A stretch of DNA of 64,000 bases from Petaurus breviceps papuanus. Its lineage: Eukaryota; Chordata; Mammalia; Diprotodontia; Petauridae. The notes beneath the pieces are model-generated. The model did no database searches and was not told where the DNA came from. It saw nothing but the letters and a program-made list of their open reading frames with translations. Positions 42,826 to 53,995 of the stretch are shown here, in pieces (positions within the stretch are counted from its first letter, which is position 1; each line of letters begins with the position of its first letter). The stretch spans positions 73,095,461 through 73,159,460 of the forward strand of contig JAMXIF010001253.1 of the NCBI GenBank assembly GCA_028583685.1. The letters run 5' to 3'. The position numbers and the translations under genes are program-made.

Positions 42826-45365
42826 TATTTTATTTTGTGGTTTTTATTAATTTGTTTGTTTATTTTTAGTTTACAAGATTCAGTTCCACAATTCCTTGAG
42901 TTTCAAATTTTCTCCCTATCCCTCGCCTCCCCCCCCCCCCTCCTTGCCATGGTGGCATGCAATCAAGTATAGGATCTGCAAATGCTATCACATTCACATT
43001 AGACATTAGTCAGATTTTAAAGAAGTATAGCAACCAATGGAATGAACAATGGGAAAGAGGAAACAAAACCAAACTAGAAAAATAAAGAGAGCAGGTACTT
43101 TGCTTCAGTCAACATTCAAACTCTGTTCTTTCTAGTTCTTTCTCTGAAAGTAGACATCTCCTTCCATCATGAGTCTTTTGGAATTGTCTTATAGCCATGT
43201 ATTGTTGAGAAGAGTCCAGTCTATCAAAGTTGATCATCACACATACATTGTATCTATAATTGTGTACAAATTTTTCCTGGTTCTGCTCTTCTTACTCAGC
43301 ATCAGTTTGTATAAGCCACTCCAGGTAAATATGAAGTCCATCTGCTCCTCATTTCTTATAGCACAATAGTATTCCATTACATTCATATACCACAACTTGT
43401 TTAGCCATTCCCCAATTGATGAGCATCCCCTTAATTTCCAATTCTTTGCCACCGCAAAAAGAGCTGCTATAAATACTTTTGTACATATGGGTCTTCTTCC
43501 CACTTCTATGATCTCTTTGGGATACAACAACCGTAGAAGTGTTATTACTGGGTCAAAAGGTATGCAATTATTTAAAACCCTTTGGACATAGTTCCAGAAT
43601 GCTCTCCAGAGTGGTTGAATCAGTTTACAACTCCACCAACAATGCATTAGTGTTCCAATTTTTCCACATCTTCTCCAGCATTTGTCACTTTCCTGTTTTG
43701 ACATCTTAGCCAATCTGACCGGTGAGATGTGGTACCTCAGAGGTTGTTTTGATTTGAATTTCTCTAATCAATAGTGATTTAGAGCATTTTCCCATATGCT
43801 TATAGATATCTTTAATTTCTACTTCTGAACATTGCCTGTTCATATCCTTTGACCATTTATCAATTGGGGAATGACTTGTATTCTTATAGATTTGACTCAA
43901 TTCTCTATATATTTTAGAAATGAGGCCTTTATCAGAGATACTGGTTATAAAAATTCTTTCCCTATTTTCCACTTCTCTCTTTATCTTGGTTACATTGGCT
44001 TTGTTTGTACAGAAAAGTTTCAATTTAATGTAATCAAGATTATCCTTTTTGCATCTTATAATGCTCTCTAACACTTATTTGGTCATAAAGTCTTCCCTTC
44101 TCCATAAATCTGACAGGTACACTATTCTTTGCTTTAGCAGACTGCTTACAGTATCAGCCTTTGTACCTAGATCATGCACCCATTTAGACTTGATTTGGGT
44201 ATACAGTGTTAGATAATGGTCTATGCCCAGTTTCTGCTATATTATATTCCAGTTTATCCAGCAGATTTTTTTCAAATAGTGAGTTCTTATCCCTAAAACT
44301 GGGGTCTTTAGGTTTATCAAACAGTAGATTACTATAGTCATTGATGGCTGAGTCTTGTGTAATCAATCTATTCCATTGATCCACTACTCTATTCCTCAAT
44401 CAGTACCAAGTAGTTTTGATGACTGCTGCTTTATAATACAGATTAAAATCTGATATGGTTACACCACTTTCCCTAGCATTTCTTTTCATTAATTCCCTTG
44501 ATATTCTGGACCTTTTATTCTTCCAAATGAATTTTGTTACTATTTTTTCTAGCTCTATAAAGTAATTTTTTGGTACATTGATTGGTATAGTACTAAATAT
44601 ATAATTTAATTTAGGTAAAATTGTCATTTTTTATTGTACTAGCTCGACCCAGCCATGAGCAATTGATGTTTTTCCAATTAGTTAGATCTGACTTTATTTG
44701 TGTGAAAAGTGTTCTGTTGTTGTGTTCATATAGGTCTTGGGTTTGTTTTGGCAGGTAGATTCCCAAATATTTTATAATGTCTACAGTAACTTTAAATCAG
44801 GTTTCTCTTCCTATCTCTTGCTGTTGGATTTCATTAGAAGTATATAGGAATGCTAAGGCTTTATGTGGGTTTATTTTTTAGCCTGAAAATTTGCCAAGTT
44901 TATTTATTATCTTAAGTAGTTTTTTACTTGGTTTTCTAGGATTCTCTAATTATCTCATCATATCATCTCCCAAGAGTGATAGCTTAGTATTTGCTTAATT
45001 TGATTCCTTTGATTTCTTTTTCTTCTCTAATTGCTACTGCTAACATTTCTAGTACCAGATTGAATAGGAGGGGTGATAGGGGACATTCTTGTTTCACCCC
45101 TGATCTTTTTGGAAATTCTTCTAGCTCATCCCCATTACTTATAATACTTGCTGATGGCTTTAAATAGATGCTACTTTTTATTTTAAGGAAAACTCCATTT
45201 ATTCATATGCTTTCTAGTGTTTTTTAATAGGAATGAATGTTGTATTTTGTCAAAAAACCTTTTCTACATCTATTGAGATAATCATATGGTTTCTGCTAGT
45301 TTTGTTATTTATATGATCAATTATATTGATGGTTTTCCTAATATAGAACCATCCTTGCATTCCTG
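42826..45365 (-). mobile_element. L1 LINE, 5'-truncated, minus strand
   Basis: Reads 5' to 3' on the minus strand from mid reverse transcriptase (near the MQGWFNIRK block) to the 3' UTR and T-rich end. It aligns along its length with about 60,935-63,411 of the plus-strand L1, clearly the same or a close subfamily. The coding part has several stops. The left end on the plus strand is A/T-rich with 'tttacaagattcag'. The 5' truncation falls in 'gcattcctggaat' and it adjoins an older MIR at 45,366. No certain target-site duplication. Confidence 0.95.
43237..43713 (-). pseudogene. L1 ORF2 C-terminal segment
   Basis: An open stretch of 158 codons within the L1 at 42,826. It contains the Cys/His motif KCWRRCGKIGTLMHCWWSCK (C-x3-C-x7-H-x4-C), followed by the usual IPFDP, CTKVFIAALFAVAKNW and WYMNVMEYYCAIRNEE blocks, and ends DTMYV. 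This is the normal L1 ORF2 C-terminus. The upstream frames are broken, so this is a remnant of a pseudogene. Its stop is the natural ORF2 end, which the plus-strand L1 reaches at 63,041. Confidence 0.93.
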
Positions 45366-45475
45366 GAATAGGAAGACCTGGAATTAAAACCTCTTTTGAT
45401 ACTTAGCAGCTGTAAAGTTGTGGGCAAATTACCTCTTCTCTTGGTCTCACTTCTTGACCTATAAAATGAGGGAGG
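45366..45475 (+). mobile_element. MIR-like SINE, left end hidden by L1
   Basis: Starts mid-element at the L1 boundary with 'aggaagacctggaattaaaa', then 'agcagctgtaaagttgtggg' and 'ttcttgacctataaaatgag'. Its missing left part suggests the L1 inserted into it. Confidence 0.65.
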
Positions 45476-45644
45476 TTGACTGGGCTCTAAATTTATGTTT
45501 TTGGTATACCTGGCCTTAGAGTCAGGGAGAACTCCAAGCCCTGCCACATCCTGACTCTATGACCCTAGAGAAGTCAAGAGATCATTATGAATTGACTGGG
45601 TCAGGGAAGATTATATATAGATGACTTTTGATTTTGGATTCAAA
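45476..45644. other. Possible second MIR-like fragment
   Basis: Contains 'tggccttagagtcagggaga' and 'ctgactctatgaccctagag', weak SINE-like text. Nothing else. Confidence 0.4.
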
Positions 45645-46190
45645 GTGCTTTAGTATTAATTAGATTTAAGATCTTCCCTGCCTGTTAATAGGCCTCTTAT
45701 GGAGCCTATTAAGGGAAGCTTTGCTTAGGGGAGGCTTGCTTGTAGGAAGGCTTTCACACCTTTTGCTTATTTCTAATTAGGCACTGAGTCACCAGGGTTG
45801 TGACTTCTTCTGACTCTGAGATGTGTATATGTACTCTGAGTTGGTATTTTGCTTTTGGGGATCGATTATGAGAAGGATCTTGGGATTCCCTGGTCAAGAT
45901 TCTGAGTGGTTATATGTTCAGAGTTCCCCAACTGCTCCGATGTAAAGTCTCTTTCAATTCAGAGAGGTATGTAAAATGTAAAGTTTATTCAGGTAGTCAG
46001 AGACATATCTGTTGGTCTTTATTTCTCTCCTTGTATTTTCTCTGAAGTTCAGGGTGCTGACTTTTCCTCTGAACTAGTGCATGTAATTTGAAAAGATTGT
46101 TGATCTCTTTAACATCTATCTTTCCTAGTAAAGCAGATCTAAAAACCTGTGCTGCCAGTCATTCTGGGTATGCCAATGGGATTGTAGCTG
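45645..46190 (+). mobile_element. LTR-like fossil, copy 2
   Basis: Aligns by eye in reverse orientation with 9,600-10,206: 'tttaagatcttccctgcctg', 'ctttcacaccttttgct', 'tctaattaggcactgagtca', 'gttcagggtgctgacttttc'. No internal retroviral region flanks it, so it looks like a solo LTR. It is in inverted orientation to copy 1, about 36 kb away. Non-coding and old. Confidence 0.5.
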
Positions 46191-46530
46191 CAAGTACAGA
46201 TAGTCACTCTACTAGCAAAAAGGGATGTGTTAATTCAGGCAAAGGGAAGGATGCAAGTAAGTACCCAGTGATAGACTTTTTTTAAAGCACAAGACTTGTT
46301 TAGAAGACAGAGAATAGACCACCTTTGCTCATCTGTGTGGTATACACTCATGGGAAGAATATGAGATAAAGCTAGGAAGTCAGGCTGGCATCAGATTGTG
46401 GAAAGTATTAAAGACCATTGGAAAGAGTTTGAATTATACCTGATAGGCTCTAGGGAAAAAAAATGTCTTACTAATTGTAGAGTTCCTTTAATGACCCCAA
46501 ACTCCCCTTAAAAGCAAGGCCCATATTTTT
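46191..46530. other. No clear feature
   Basis: Holds a piece like the old repeats at 23,085 (for example 'gtggaaagtattaaagacca' at about 46,395). No gene. Confidence 0.4.
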
Positions 46531-46693
46531 TTTTCCAGCTTTTTGGAGGGGGGAAGGCAGGGCTGTTGGGATTAAGTGCCTTGCCCAAGGTCACACGGCT
46601 AGTAAGTGTTAAATGTATGAGGCTAGATTTGAACTCAGGTCCTCCTGACTCCAGAGCCAGTGTTCTATTCATTGTGCCACCTAGCAGGCCCCT
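46531..46693 (-). mobile_element. Type B tRNA-SINE
   Basis: 'gctgttgggattaagtgcct', 'gatttgaactcaggtcctcc', head complement 'gtgccacctagcaggcccc'. 'ccatattttt' (46,521) and 'cctatattttt' (46,697) flank it as a target-site duplication. Confidence 0.9.
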
Positions 46694-47189
46694 AGACCTA
46701 TATTTTTGATAGCAATGTCCTCTCATTTATAGACGCTAAATATAAAATAACATATCTCCAAAAAATTAACAACTAATATCACAAAGGGGCCAGTGGAGAG
46801 AGGCACATGGTGGCAACGTGTTGAGAATGAAGGATGGCAAATGGACAGCCATGCTGCCTCACTCATATCCTCTTGAAGTGAAGAGAAAGAAAGAAGGGCC
46901 TCCAGCATAGTGGACCTGCCCTTTAGATAAATTTACAGGAAAACATGGACAAGAATCCCACAGGATAGGCAGTCAAGGATGGGTTGAAAGACCTCTTTAG
47001 AGGAAACTTCCACAATCAGCAGAATCTCAAATCCATTTGAGTACTGAGTTTCTGCCTGTTAGAAAAATCCCTATACCATGCTGGCTCCCTTTGCCCTCAG
47101 CCTGTTCCTTCTGGGATATACCTTTTGGGGATAGGCCCAGGCTAGCCATATTTCTTCCCTATCTCAACTATGTTTCTGACTGTCTGGAG
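46694..47189. other. No recognised feature
   Basis: No gene or repeat recognised. Confidence 0.4.
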
Positions 47190-47360
47190 TTTGCCACCAT
47201 GATTCCTCACCAATAAAATGAGGAAGTTGGATTAGATGGTCTCTAAGGTCTGTTTCTGCCCTAACTTTGTGCTTCTGTGATAGCTGATCTCATTCAGGGA
47301 GACCTTCAGGTCCTTCCTCTGCCACATACTGATTATGTGACCTTAGACAAGTCAAGAGCA
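47190..47360 (+). mobile_element. MIR-like SINE fragments
   Basis: 'aaaatgaggaagttggatta', 'gatggtctctaaggtctgtt' at 47,215-47,262, and a second piece 'ccacatactgattatgtgac' further right. Both are worn MIR-class text. Confidence 0.6.
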
Positions 47361-48349
47361 TTTAATTACAACTCTGTGGGAGCCATTTACTGGAATTAAA
47401 AAATAGACAGATTACTGATGTATAGAAGAACTGGTTGGTGAGAAATCAGGCTGGTATTAGAGAATGCTAGAGCATGATCCAAGATTCAGTGGGTGTGGTG
47501 AGTTGTGTATTTCAGCCTGAGATCAAATATGGAGGGTGAGAGGGACTGGAGAACATGATAAAAGTAAGATCATGGTGGTGTTGTGGAACTTGGATCTCCT
47601 TCCCCTGCAGAGCCATTACAGTATGTGGGGGGTTTGTAGATGTTTATCACAGTCAGGCTTTATATTTTGGTTATTGCAATTCACCCTCCCCCACAGAATA
47701 TTTTTGTGTGGAATAAGCAATGATGAAAGCTGTAAAATCAGATTCTGTCTAGTATAGCTTATCCCAGTCATACCACACAGCTGAGACTTTCACTGGGTTC
47801 AGTTCCCAATGGAGAATGCCTAGGGCAACACCAGGCACCCTAATAGTGAAGTTTGAAGAATGTAGTTTTGCCGGATTAGAATTTGCAATTACTAACAGAG
47901 CTGATGACTTGCAAATACAGTTATGAGGAGAAAGTCAATGAGAAGTATTTCAGATAGAGGGAGGGCCCTGGGCCTTATGAACAATCCCTGACTGTAATCA
48001 AGAATTGACTGTATTTTAATGGATGATTTGGTCCCAGGGGCATATAGCAGTCAAGCAAACAAACCTGCCTTCTTGAGAGAGGTCTGCATTCGGGACATAG
48101 AAGGAAAGAAGCTCTAAGGAAAATTCATAAAATTGTAGGTTGCAGAAGATCAAATCAGCACCTATGCCCCTTGGGTTCAGACTTGTAGACTCATGCCAGG
48201 GACATCTAAATGAGGAGAAAGTGGAGCTTAGCTAACTGCAAAGAGAATCCTTGGGTCCAATAATTACAGACTCAGGAGGATAAAGGTCTTAAAAATAGCT
48301 TGGCAAAAGCCATTTATACTTTCCCACAGCAATATAGGGGGTGGGGGTG
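47361..48349. other. No recognised feature
   Basis: About 1 kb with balanced composition but no recognised ORF or repeat. Confidence 0.45.
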
Positions 48350-48545
48350 GATGGGTAGTATAGTACATTAGGAAGAATGCTGAATTTGAAATCTGCAGAA
48401 TTGCAGACCCAGCCCTACCCTTTATTACCTATGTGTCAGGGTGAGTCATTTCAACTTTGGGGGCTTTCCATTTCCTTATTTCCTCAAGATAAGAAGTAGA
48501 TGGCCTACCTCTAATCTAAAGTTATGATGCTGAGGTTTCATTGTA
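48350..48545 (+). mobile_element. MIR-like SINE, worn
   Basis: 'gtagtatagtacattaggaa', 'ttgaaatctgcagaattgca', 'cattacctatgtgtcagggt'-like text and 'gatggcctacctctaatcta'. Consistent with a diverged MIR-class element on the plus strand. Confidence 0.5.
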
Positions 48546-48649
48546 GAAAGTATTAGTGAAATCAGTTGAATGTTATTTTCATGAAGGCTATACTCACATT
48601 ATTTGTTTGTCCTTCACTAAGATTCCCATGCCTGAAGGTGAAACTAGTG

Positions 48650-48895
48650 ACGTGGGGCTGGAAATAGAGTTATGGACCTGGAGCCAGGAAGACCAGGACT
48701 GATTTTTGTCTCTGACATTAAGTGACTTACCCAAGGTTACACAATCTCTCCAAGTCTCAGTTTTCCCATCTGTAAAATGAGGATAATAAAACCTGTAATG
48801 CTTGCCTGAAAGGGTTATTCTGAGTCTCAGATGAAATAATCCATTTAAAGTATTTTGCCAGCTTTTAAGTGCTGTATGGATGGGATACTAACATT
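48650..48895 (+). mobile_element. MIR-like SINE
   Basis: 'ggacctggagccaggaagac', 'gtctcagttttcccatctgt', 'aaaatgaggataataaaacc', 'gaaagggttattctgagtct', then the tail 'agtattttgccagcttttaa'. Clear MIR order. Confidence 0.8.
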
Positions 48896-49084
48896 AATAA
48901 ACCAGTCTGAAATTTTCATTGTATAATGTAGTCTCTTTATCAATAGCCTAAACCCCCGCAGAGCTTCAATGTTAATTTCATATTGCCAAATGTATAAGGA
49001 CAGGATGAATGCATTTTACTACTAGGGGAGGAGGAGAAATTACTGCTAGCTGATGAAATTAATCTAAAAATAATTATAACAAAT

Positions 49085-49255
49085 CATAGAATATTAAAGC
49101 AGTGCTTCAGAAGGCACTGAATCCAGCACCTCATTTCAGGGAAGGGAACTGAGGCCCAGAGAAATAAAATAACTTGGCCTAGGTCCACAATAAGATAGCG
49201 CCAATGTCACAATTAAAATACAGGTGTCCTAATTATGAGTCCAGTGTTCTTTCCT
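49085..49255 (-). mobile_element. MIR-like SINE
   Basis: 'ggaactgaggcccagagaaa', 'tccagtgttctttcctcccc', minus-strand MIR-class. Confidence 0.7.
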
Positions 49256-49257
49256 CC

Positions 49258-49800
49258 CCTGGGCTAGGTGGTAAAGTGGATAGAGGGGTGGCTAGGTGGC
49301 ACAGTGAATAGAGCACTGCCCCTGGAGTCAGGAGGACCTGAGTTCAAGTCCGACCTCAAATACAACACAAAAACTAGCCTGTGACCTTGGGCAAGTCACT
49401 TAACCCCAATTGCCCTACCTTCCCCCTCCAAAAAAAAAAAAACCTGTCCAAACAAAGTGAGGAAACTAGAGCCCAGAGTGGAAATGACTTGCCCTGTAAA
49501 AATAATAATAATGATGATGATGATAAAATAAATAAAAATTAAAAAAAATAAAGTGGATAGAGTGCTGGGCATAGAGTATGGAAGACTGAAGTTCAAATCT
49601 GGCTTCAGACATTTATTAGTTATATGACCCTGGGCAAGTCGCTTAACTTCTGCTGCCTTATTTTCCTCAATTGTGAAATGAGGAATATAGCAGCACCTGT
49701 CTCTCAGGGTTTTTATGAGGATCATATGTGATAATTGCTGAAAGCACTCAGTATATTGCCTTGGCACATGGTTGTTGCTACATAAATATTTTTTTATCCT
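49258..49800 (+). mobile_element. MIR-like SINE split by a type B SINE insertion
   Basis: Left piece 'gggctaggtggtaaagtgga' (to 49,285); right piece from 49,549 with 'gtgctgggcatagagtatgg', 'gttcaaatctggcttcagac', 'ttattttcctcaattgtgaa', 'ctctcagggtttttatgagg' and 'gttgttgctacataaatatt'. The inserted segment sits at a perfect 14-bp duplication of this element's own sequence. Confidence 0.85.
49286..49548 (+). mobile_element. Type B SINE with read-through 3' segment
   Basis: The SINE body runs 49,286 to about 49,428 ('gggtggctaggtggcacagt', 'cttaaccccaattgcc'), then poly(A) to about 49,441. After this come about 60 bp that belong to another repeat (complement of a MIR-like core, 'tgaggaaactagagcccaga' and 'tggaaatgacttgccctg') and a second A-rich tail to 49,548. 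The perfect duplication taaagtggatagag (49,272 and 49,549) encloses all of it, so the whole segment was integrated as a unit. Confidence 0.8.
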
Positions 49801-51063
49801 CATCCTCCCCAGATATGGTAAAAATATGACAGTCTCCTGACAGTATGATTTCATCCAGCGTCACATATTGCCCTTGAGAATCAGCAAAGGAGCAAATACA
49901 CAATCAGCCTCCTGTGTAGCTCTTAGATGAAAAATTCCTTTTGTTGCTATGCCCATTAAAAGAGAACACATTGTCCTCCATCCCTGACTGAGATGACAAC
50001 ACACGTTAACCAATTTCAAAGGACAAGGGTGACTTCACAGTCTACAGATAGTGGAAAGGGGATGATTAGGTCAGAGACTGGTGGTAGAAACAGCCATTCC
50101 ATAATAGGTATGTTTTAATTAGTGAGGCCTTTGCACTTACTGGTAGCAAAAATAATGTAGGAATTTTACCCAGTGGTATTATATTTTAATTCAACAAGCA
50201 ATAAGGAAATTAGTATCCTATATTTGTGACACCTATTAGTCAGTTTTGTGATTGTAAAGATGTAGTCTGCTGAAGAATAGCATTTGCAAAAACCTCCCTA
50301 CTCTCATACCTTCTTCAAGGACATGTATAATGATCATAAAAACGGAAAGATAAAAAAGTAAGCAGGTAGATCTACAGTTAACAATATTTTCTCATTGCCC
50401 CTCCCCCCTTTTTGGTTATCATAATGCCTGAGATTTATCCCAAGCTTGAGGGATCTTCCTTTCTTTCATCTACTTTGAGAACTGATCTTTCAGTGCTCTC
50501 ATGATGGTGACGCCGACAAAGCAGACCTCTTCTGTGTTCTTAGGACTATTACAGCGATCCTTCCTCTCTATGCTTCCTCTGCAGCCATTTCTAATTCTTC
50601 ACACAAATGAGATCCTCTTAAAAGATGCCATATAGGGACATGTCAAAACCGTACAAGATTCTTTGAGAGGCATAACAACATAGATAACTTTGAGAACCAT
50701 CTAATTATTATCAAACGAGCTATAAAACAAAAAGATAAATGCTTACCAAAAGTGATATGTCCATACAGAATCCAAGGGGAAGAGGTATTTTCTTTTAAAG
50801 CTAAGGTTCTCAAAATGACCCTATTTATGGATGACATTATGTCAGTCATATTAAACCTTGGAATGCTACGGTGTCCTAAATGAGACACACAATCATTCAG
50901 TAGCCCAGGCTAGCTATACATAATGGAAAACCCGAATGCCTATTTTCTCACTGTAATCTCCTTTTGGTTGGACAACCCATAGACTTGGTCAATCACTATC
51001 TGTATCTATGTTGATGTCTTTATCTATAGTTATATTTTTATCTAAGCTAACTAGCTAGCTGCC
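49801..51063. other. No recognised feature
   Basis: About 1.26 kb without gene or repeat call. The minus-strand ORF at 50,643-50,888 has no known motif. Short 'tatctatagt/gctagct' repeats lie at about 50,998-51,060. Confidence 0.45.
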
Positions 51064-51078
51064 CACCTCCCTATTTTA

Positions 51079-51249
51079 TTTATTGATTTATTTTTTGCCT
51101 TTTGGGGGGCAATTGGGGTTAAGTAACTTGCCCAGGGTTACACGGCTAGTATTTTTTGTGTGGGTGTTAAGTGTCTCAGGCCAGAACCAAACTCGGGTTC
51201 TCCCGATTCCAGGGCCGGCGCTTTACTCACTGCGCCACCTAGCCGCCCC
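51079..51249 (-). mobile_element. Type B tRNA-SINE variant
   Basis: 'ggggcaattggggttaagta', 'agaaccaaactcgggttctc', head complement 'gcgccacctagccgcccc'. Target-site duplication cacctccctatttta (51,064) and cacctacctatttta (51,251) differs at one base. CpG-rich head still preserved, so young. Confidence 0.93.
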
Positions 51250-51554
51250 TCACCTACCTATTTTAGACTTATTATATGGACAATATGTTGGGCTTAGAAT
51301 GGAAGATGAGGATATTAGCCCAATGATTGCATTTAACAAATTGCTAAGTGTTCTAAATGACCTCAAGTTTCACTTGATACAAGAGCCCATCTTTTTTTTT
51401 TAAATATTCATTTTAAAAAGTATCTCTGTTGGTGATTTCATATGGTTATGAATCATGAAATGCTACAGCCACAGAAGAATTCAAGTTATGGGTTACCTAA
51501 AGGATAATGAAGGGATGTGTGGTACATATGTGCTACAAAGAAATGAGAAGAGAC
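51250..51554. other. No recognised feature
   Basis: No call. Confidence 0.4.
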
Positions 51555-51841
51555 ATCAAGGATATAATTGCAACAGCCTTCTAATTAATCTCCCTGTCTC
51601 ACCTCTCCCCCTACTCCAAATCACATTCCATTCAGCTGCCAAAGTGATTTTTCTACAGTGTAGGTCTAACCATGCTCCCTCCACCCAATTCAAGAAACTC
51701 CAGGGCTTCTCTATTGCCTCTAGAGTCAAATACCTTTTAGTCTTTTTATACTTAGTCCCCCTCACATTCTTCATAAATCATGTACACCAGTCTACGTGCT
51801 GTAGCTCACACCTGTCCCTCCACTCTTGTTTCCATGTTTTT

Positions 51842-52012
51842 TTTTTTGTATTTTGGGTTTTCTTTGCTTTTTGGAGGGCAATTGGGGGTTAAGTGACTTG
51901 CCCAAAGTCACACAGCTAGTAAGTGTGTCAAGTGTCTGAGGCTGGATTTGAACTCAGGTCCTTCTGACTCCAGGGCCGGTGCTCTATTCACTGTGCCACC
52001 TAGCTGTCCCTT
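51842..52012 (-). mobile_element. Type B tRNA-SINE in L2
   Basis: 'gagggcaattgggggttaag', 'gatttgaactcaggtccttc', head complement 'gtgccacctagctgtccc'. L2 sequence gtttccatgttttt appears on both sides (51,828 and 52,014), an exact target-site duplication. Confidence 0.95.
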
Positions 52013-52439
52013 TGTTTCCATGTTTTTCAACATTTGGTCCACTATGTCTGGAACACTCTACTCCCACACTTCTACTTCCTTTCTCTGACTTCCTTCGAGA
52101 ATCAGCTCACATCCATCTTCTGCAAGAGAACTTTCTTTATCTCTCCCTTCACCCCTAATTGTTAGTACACTTCCACTTAGTGAAGTGAAGAGCATCATTG
52201 CCAGGTGAGTGTGGAACTTTGAGCTCATTATTTAAGGGGCCCAGGTCACCTGATGATTTTACTCCCATTTCCCAGTACAACGTTTTTCACACACTACACT
52301 CTAAATAGTGATTTGTACTAAATAATTGATCTTCCTCACCCCACAAACTGCATTATTTATGTCTCTTCTAACCGGAATCATTTTCTACCCCTCTCATGGA
52401 GCAGTTGTGAAGAAAGCATTTTAAAAAAGTGTTGTGGAA

Positions 52440-52667
52440 TTGTTTTTCAGTTGTCATGAAGACATGACCTCATTTGGGGATTTTTTTTGGCAAAGATGCT
52501 GGAGTGGTTTGTCATTTCCTTTCTTTGAAGATGAGGAAACTGAGGCAAACAGGGTTAAATGAAGTCACTTGCCCAGGGTCACACAGATAGTATCTGAAGC
52601 TGAATTTAAACTTGTGAAAATCAGTCTTCTTGACTTCAAGCCTGGTGCTCTATCCATCACACCACAG
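52440..52667 (-). mobile_element. Type A SINE (Mar1-like) in L2
   Basis: 'ttgtttttcagttgtcatga' (tail complement), 'tggcaaagatgctggagtgg', 'gatgaggaaactgaggcaaa', 'cacttgcccagggtcacaca' and 'gctctatccatcacaccaca'. Moderately diverged. Confidence 0.88.
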
Positions 52668-53054
52668 AAATTGTACAAAGCATAAATGTGTTGTCACTAT
52701 TTTATAACTTACTTGTGTTCTTCTACTAGATTTTAAACTTCCGGAAGGCAGAAACTCTATATTACTCATTTTCCTATCTCCTCCAGTATCTAGCACAATG
52801 CTTCATGCCTACTGGATAGTTACTCTACCATATATTGTTGAAACACAGATAATCTCAATTACAATAGTCCTGATTGCTATTGTTTTGTAGGTAAACACTC
52901 ATAAATATCCAGAGCAATGTCTCCAGAAGAGACCCCTGGCTGTGGGTGTATGTCACCTCCATCACCTTGGGCTTCTTTCTTGATTATTATTTTATCAATG
53001 GATTTCTCTGTATCTATATTTTTTACTGGTAGTTAAGAAATTTAGCTATTAACA

Positions 53055-53225
53055 TAGATTCCTGCTCTTCAAGTTCTAGTCTTGGAGAGCTGCTTGGGGG
53101 CACTTAGATTAAGCATATTGGTTTTGCCCAGTGTCCCACAGCCAATATGTGTCCAAGGTAGGTCCTGAACCCAGAACTTTCTAATTCTGAAGTAAGCTCT
53201 CCATCTACTATAGCATGGCTGCCTC
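53055..53225 (-). mobile_element. MIR-like SINE
   Basis: 'gcccagtgtcccacagccaa', 'gtcctgaacccagaactttc', 'catctactatagcatggctg'. Minus-strand MIR-class. Confidence 0.65.
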
Positions 53226-53555
53226 ACAATATATAGTCAACTCAATTATCAGGGTAGGGAGGAATGGTATGAATGATTTAAAGCGTTGTTAATCAATGAA
53301 TCAGTTTTGGAAGATGGTTTTGTTCCTTAGTCAAAACGTGAATGTCTTAGTCTCGTGTTTTTAATCCCAAGAAGGATGCTAGATTGTGCAGTCCAATATG
53401 TCCTTCCACTGTTCTGATCAATGCTTTCCCAAGTCCTTAATCCATTCAGAACATTAACCTAATGCTGCCTGAAGTCTTCAAACTTCAGGTTCTCAGCACT
53501 ACCTAGAAGAGGATGGTAATTAATTAGATGGGTCACAACTTTCCTTGGTCTAGGA
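53226..53555. other. No recognised feature
   Basis: No call. Confidence 0.4.
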
Positions 53556-53662
53556 CAGGGGTGGGGAACCTGCTGCCTCAAGGGCACATGTGGCCCTCTA
53601 GGTCCTCAAGTGTGGTCCTTTGATTGAATCCAAACTCCACAGAACAAATCATTTTATTAAGG
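53556..53662 (+). mobile_element. hAT-like MITE, copy 2, truncated
   Basis: Starts CAGGGGTGGGGAACCTG, identical to the end at 28,629. It continues 'gtggccctctaggtcctcaa', 'tttgattgaatccaaactcc', 'agaacaaatcattttattaa', matching the left arm of the same element. The right arm is missing. Confidence 0.78.
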
Positions 53663-53947
53663 ACAGAGCACAGGTTGTAGACAGGACGGGTTCAGGTCTC
53701 TGACACAGATTGGGCAATTCACTTAGCCTGTTAATATCCCAAGCAACTCTCTAAGACAGTTATAGGTGAGATCTTACTTTGCCTCAATGGAAGGGTTTTC
53801 TATACTGGAAACTTTCTACAATGATGAAATAATAGGTCAAAAAAAGTTCTTTTTATTTTTTAATAAGTATCTTATTGATAATAAATCAGATCTTTATTTA
53901 CTCTAACCCAGAAGGAACTGTAGGGAAAAATAAAAAAGACTTTTAAA
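53663..53947. other. No recognised feature
   Basis: No call. Confidence 0.4.
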
Positions 53948-53995
53948 TCAAATAATTGTTGTTTGTCCTTTGTTCTTGAAGAGGACCATGAAAAC
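53948..53995 (+). mobile_element. Dispersed repeat with 'gaagaggaccatga' core, fragment
   Basis: 'attgttgtttgtcctttgtt' and 'cttgaagaggaccatgaaaa' match the opening of the repeat at 160. Only the first 45 bp or so are recognisable. Confidence 0.55.

Larger units (their letters stand above)
51555..52860 (+). mobile_element. L2 LINE 3' part with two SINE insertions
   Basis: L2 coding text 'gcaacagccttctaattaat', 'ccattcagctgccaaagtga', 'aaactccagggcttctctat' runs to 51,841. It resumes after a SINE with 'caacatttggtccactatgt', 'gagaatcagctcacatccat', and after the second SINE ends with 'ttttaaacttccggaaggca' and 'tagcacaatgcttcatgcct'. Together about 900 bp of one L2. ORFs across it are mixed L2 and SINE frames. 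Confidence 0.85.

Noticed and set aside
51455-51892. 145-codon plus-strand ORF
   Set aside because: It is made of L2 coding sequence in the wrong frame and the start of a SINE.
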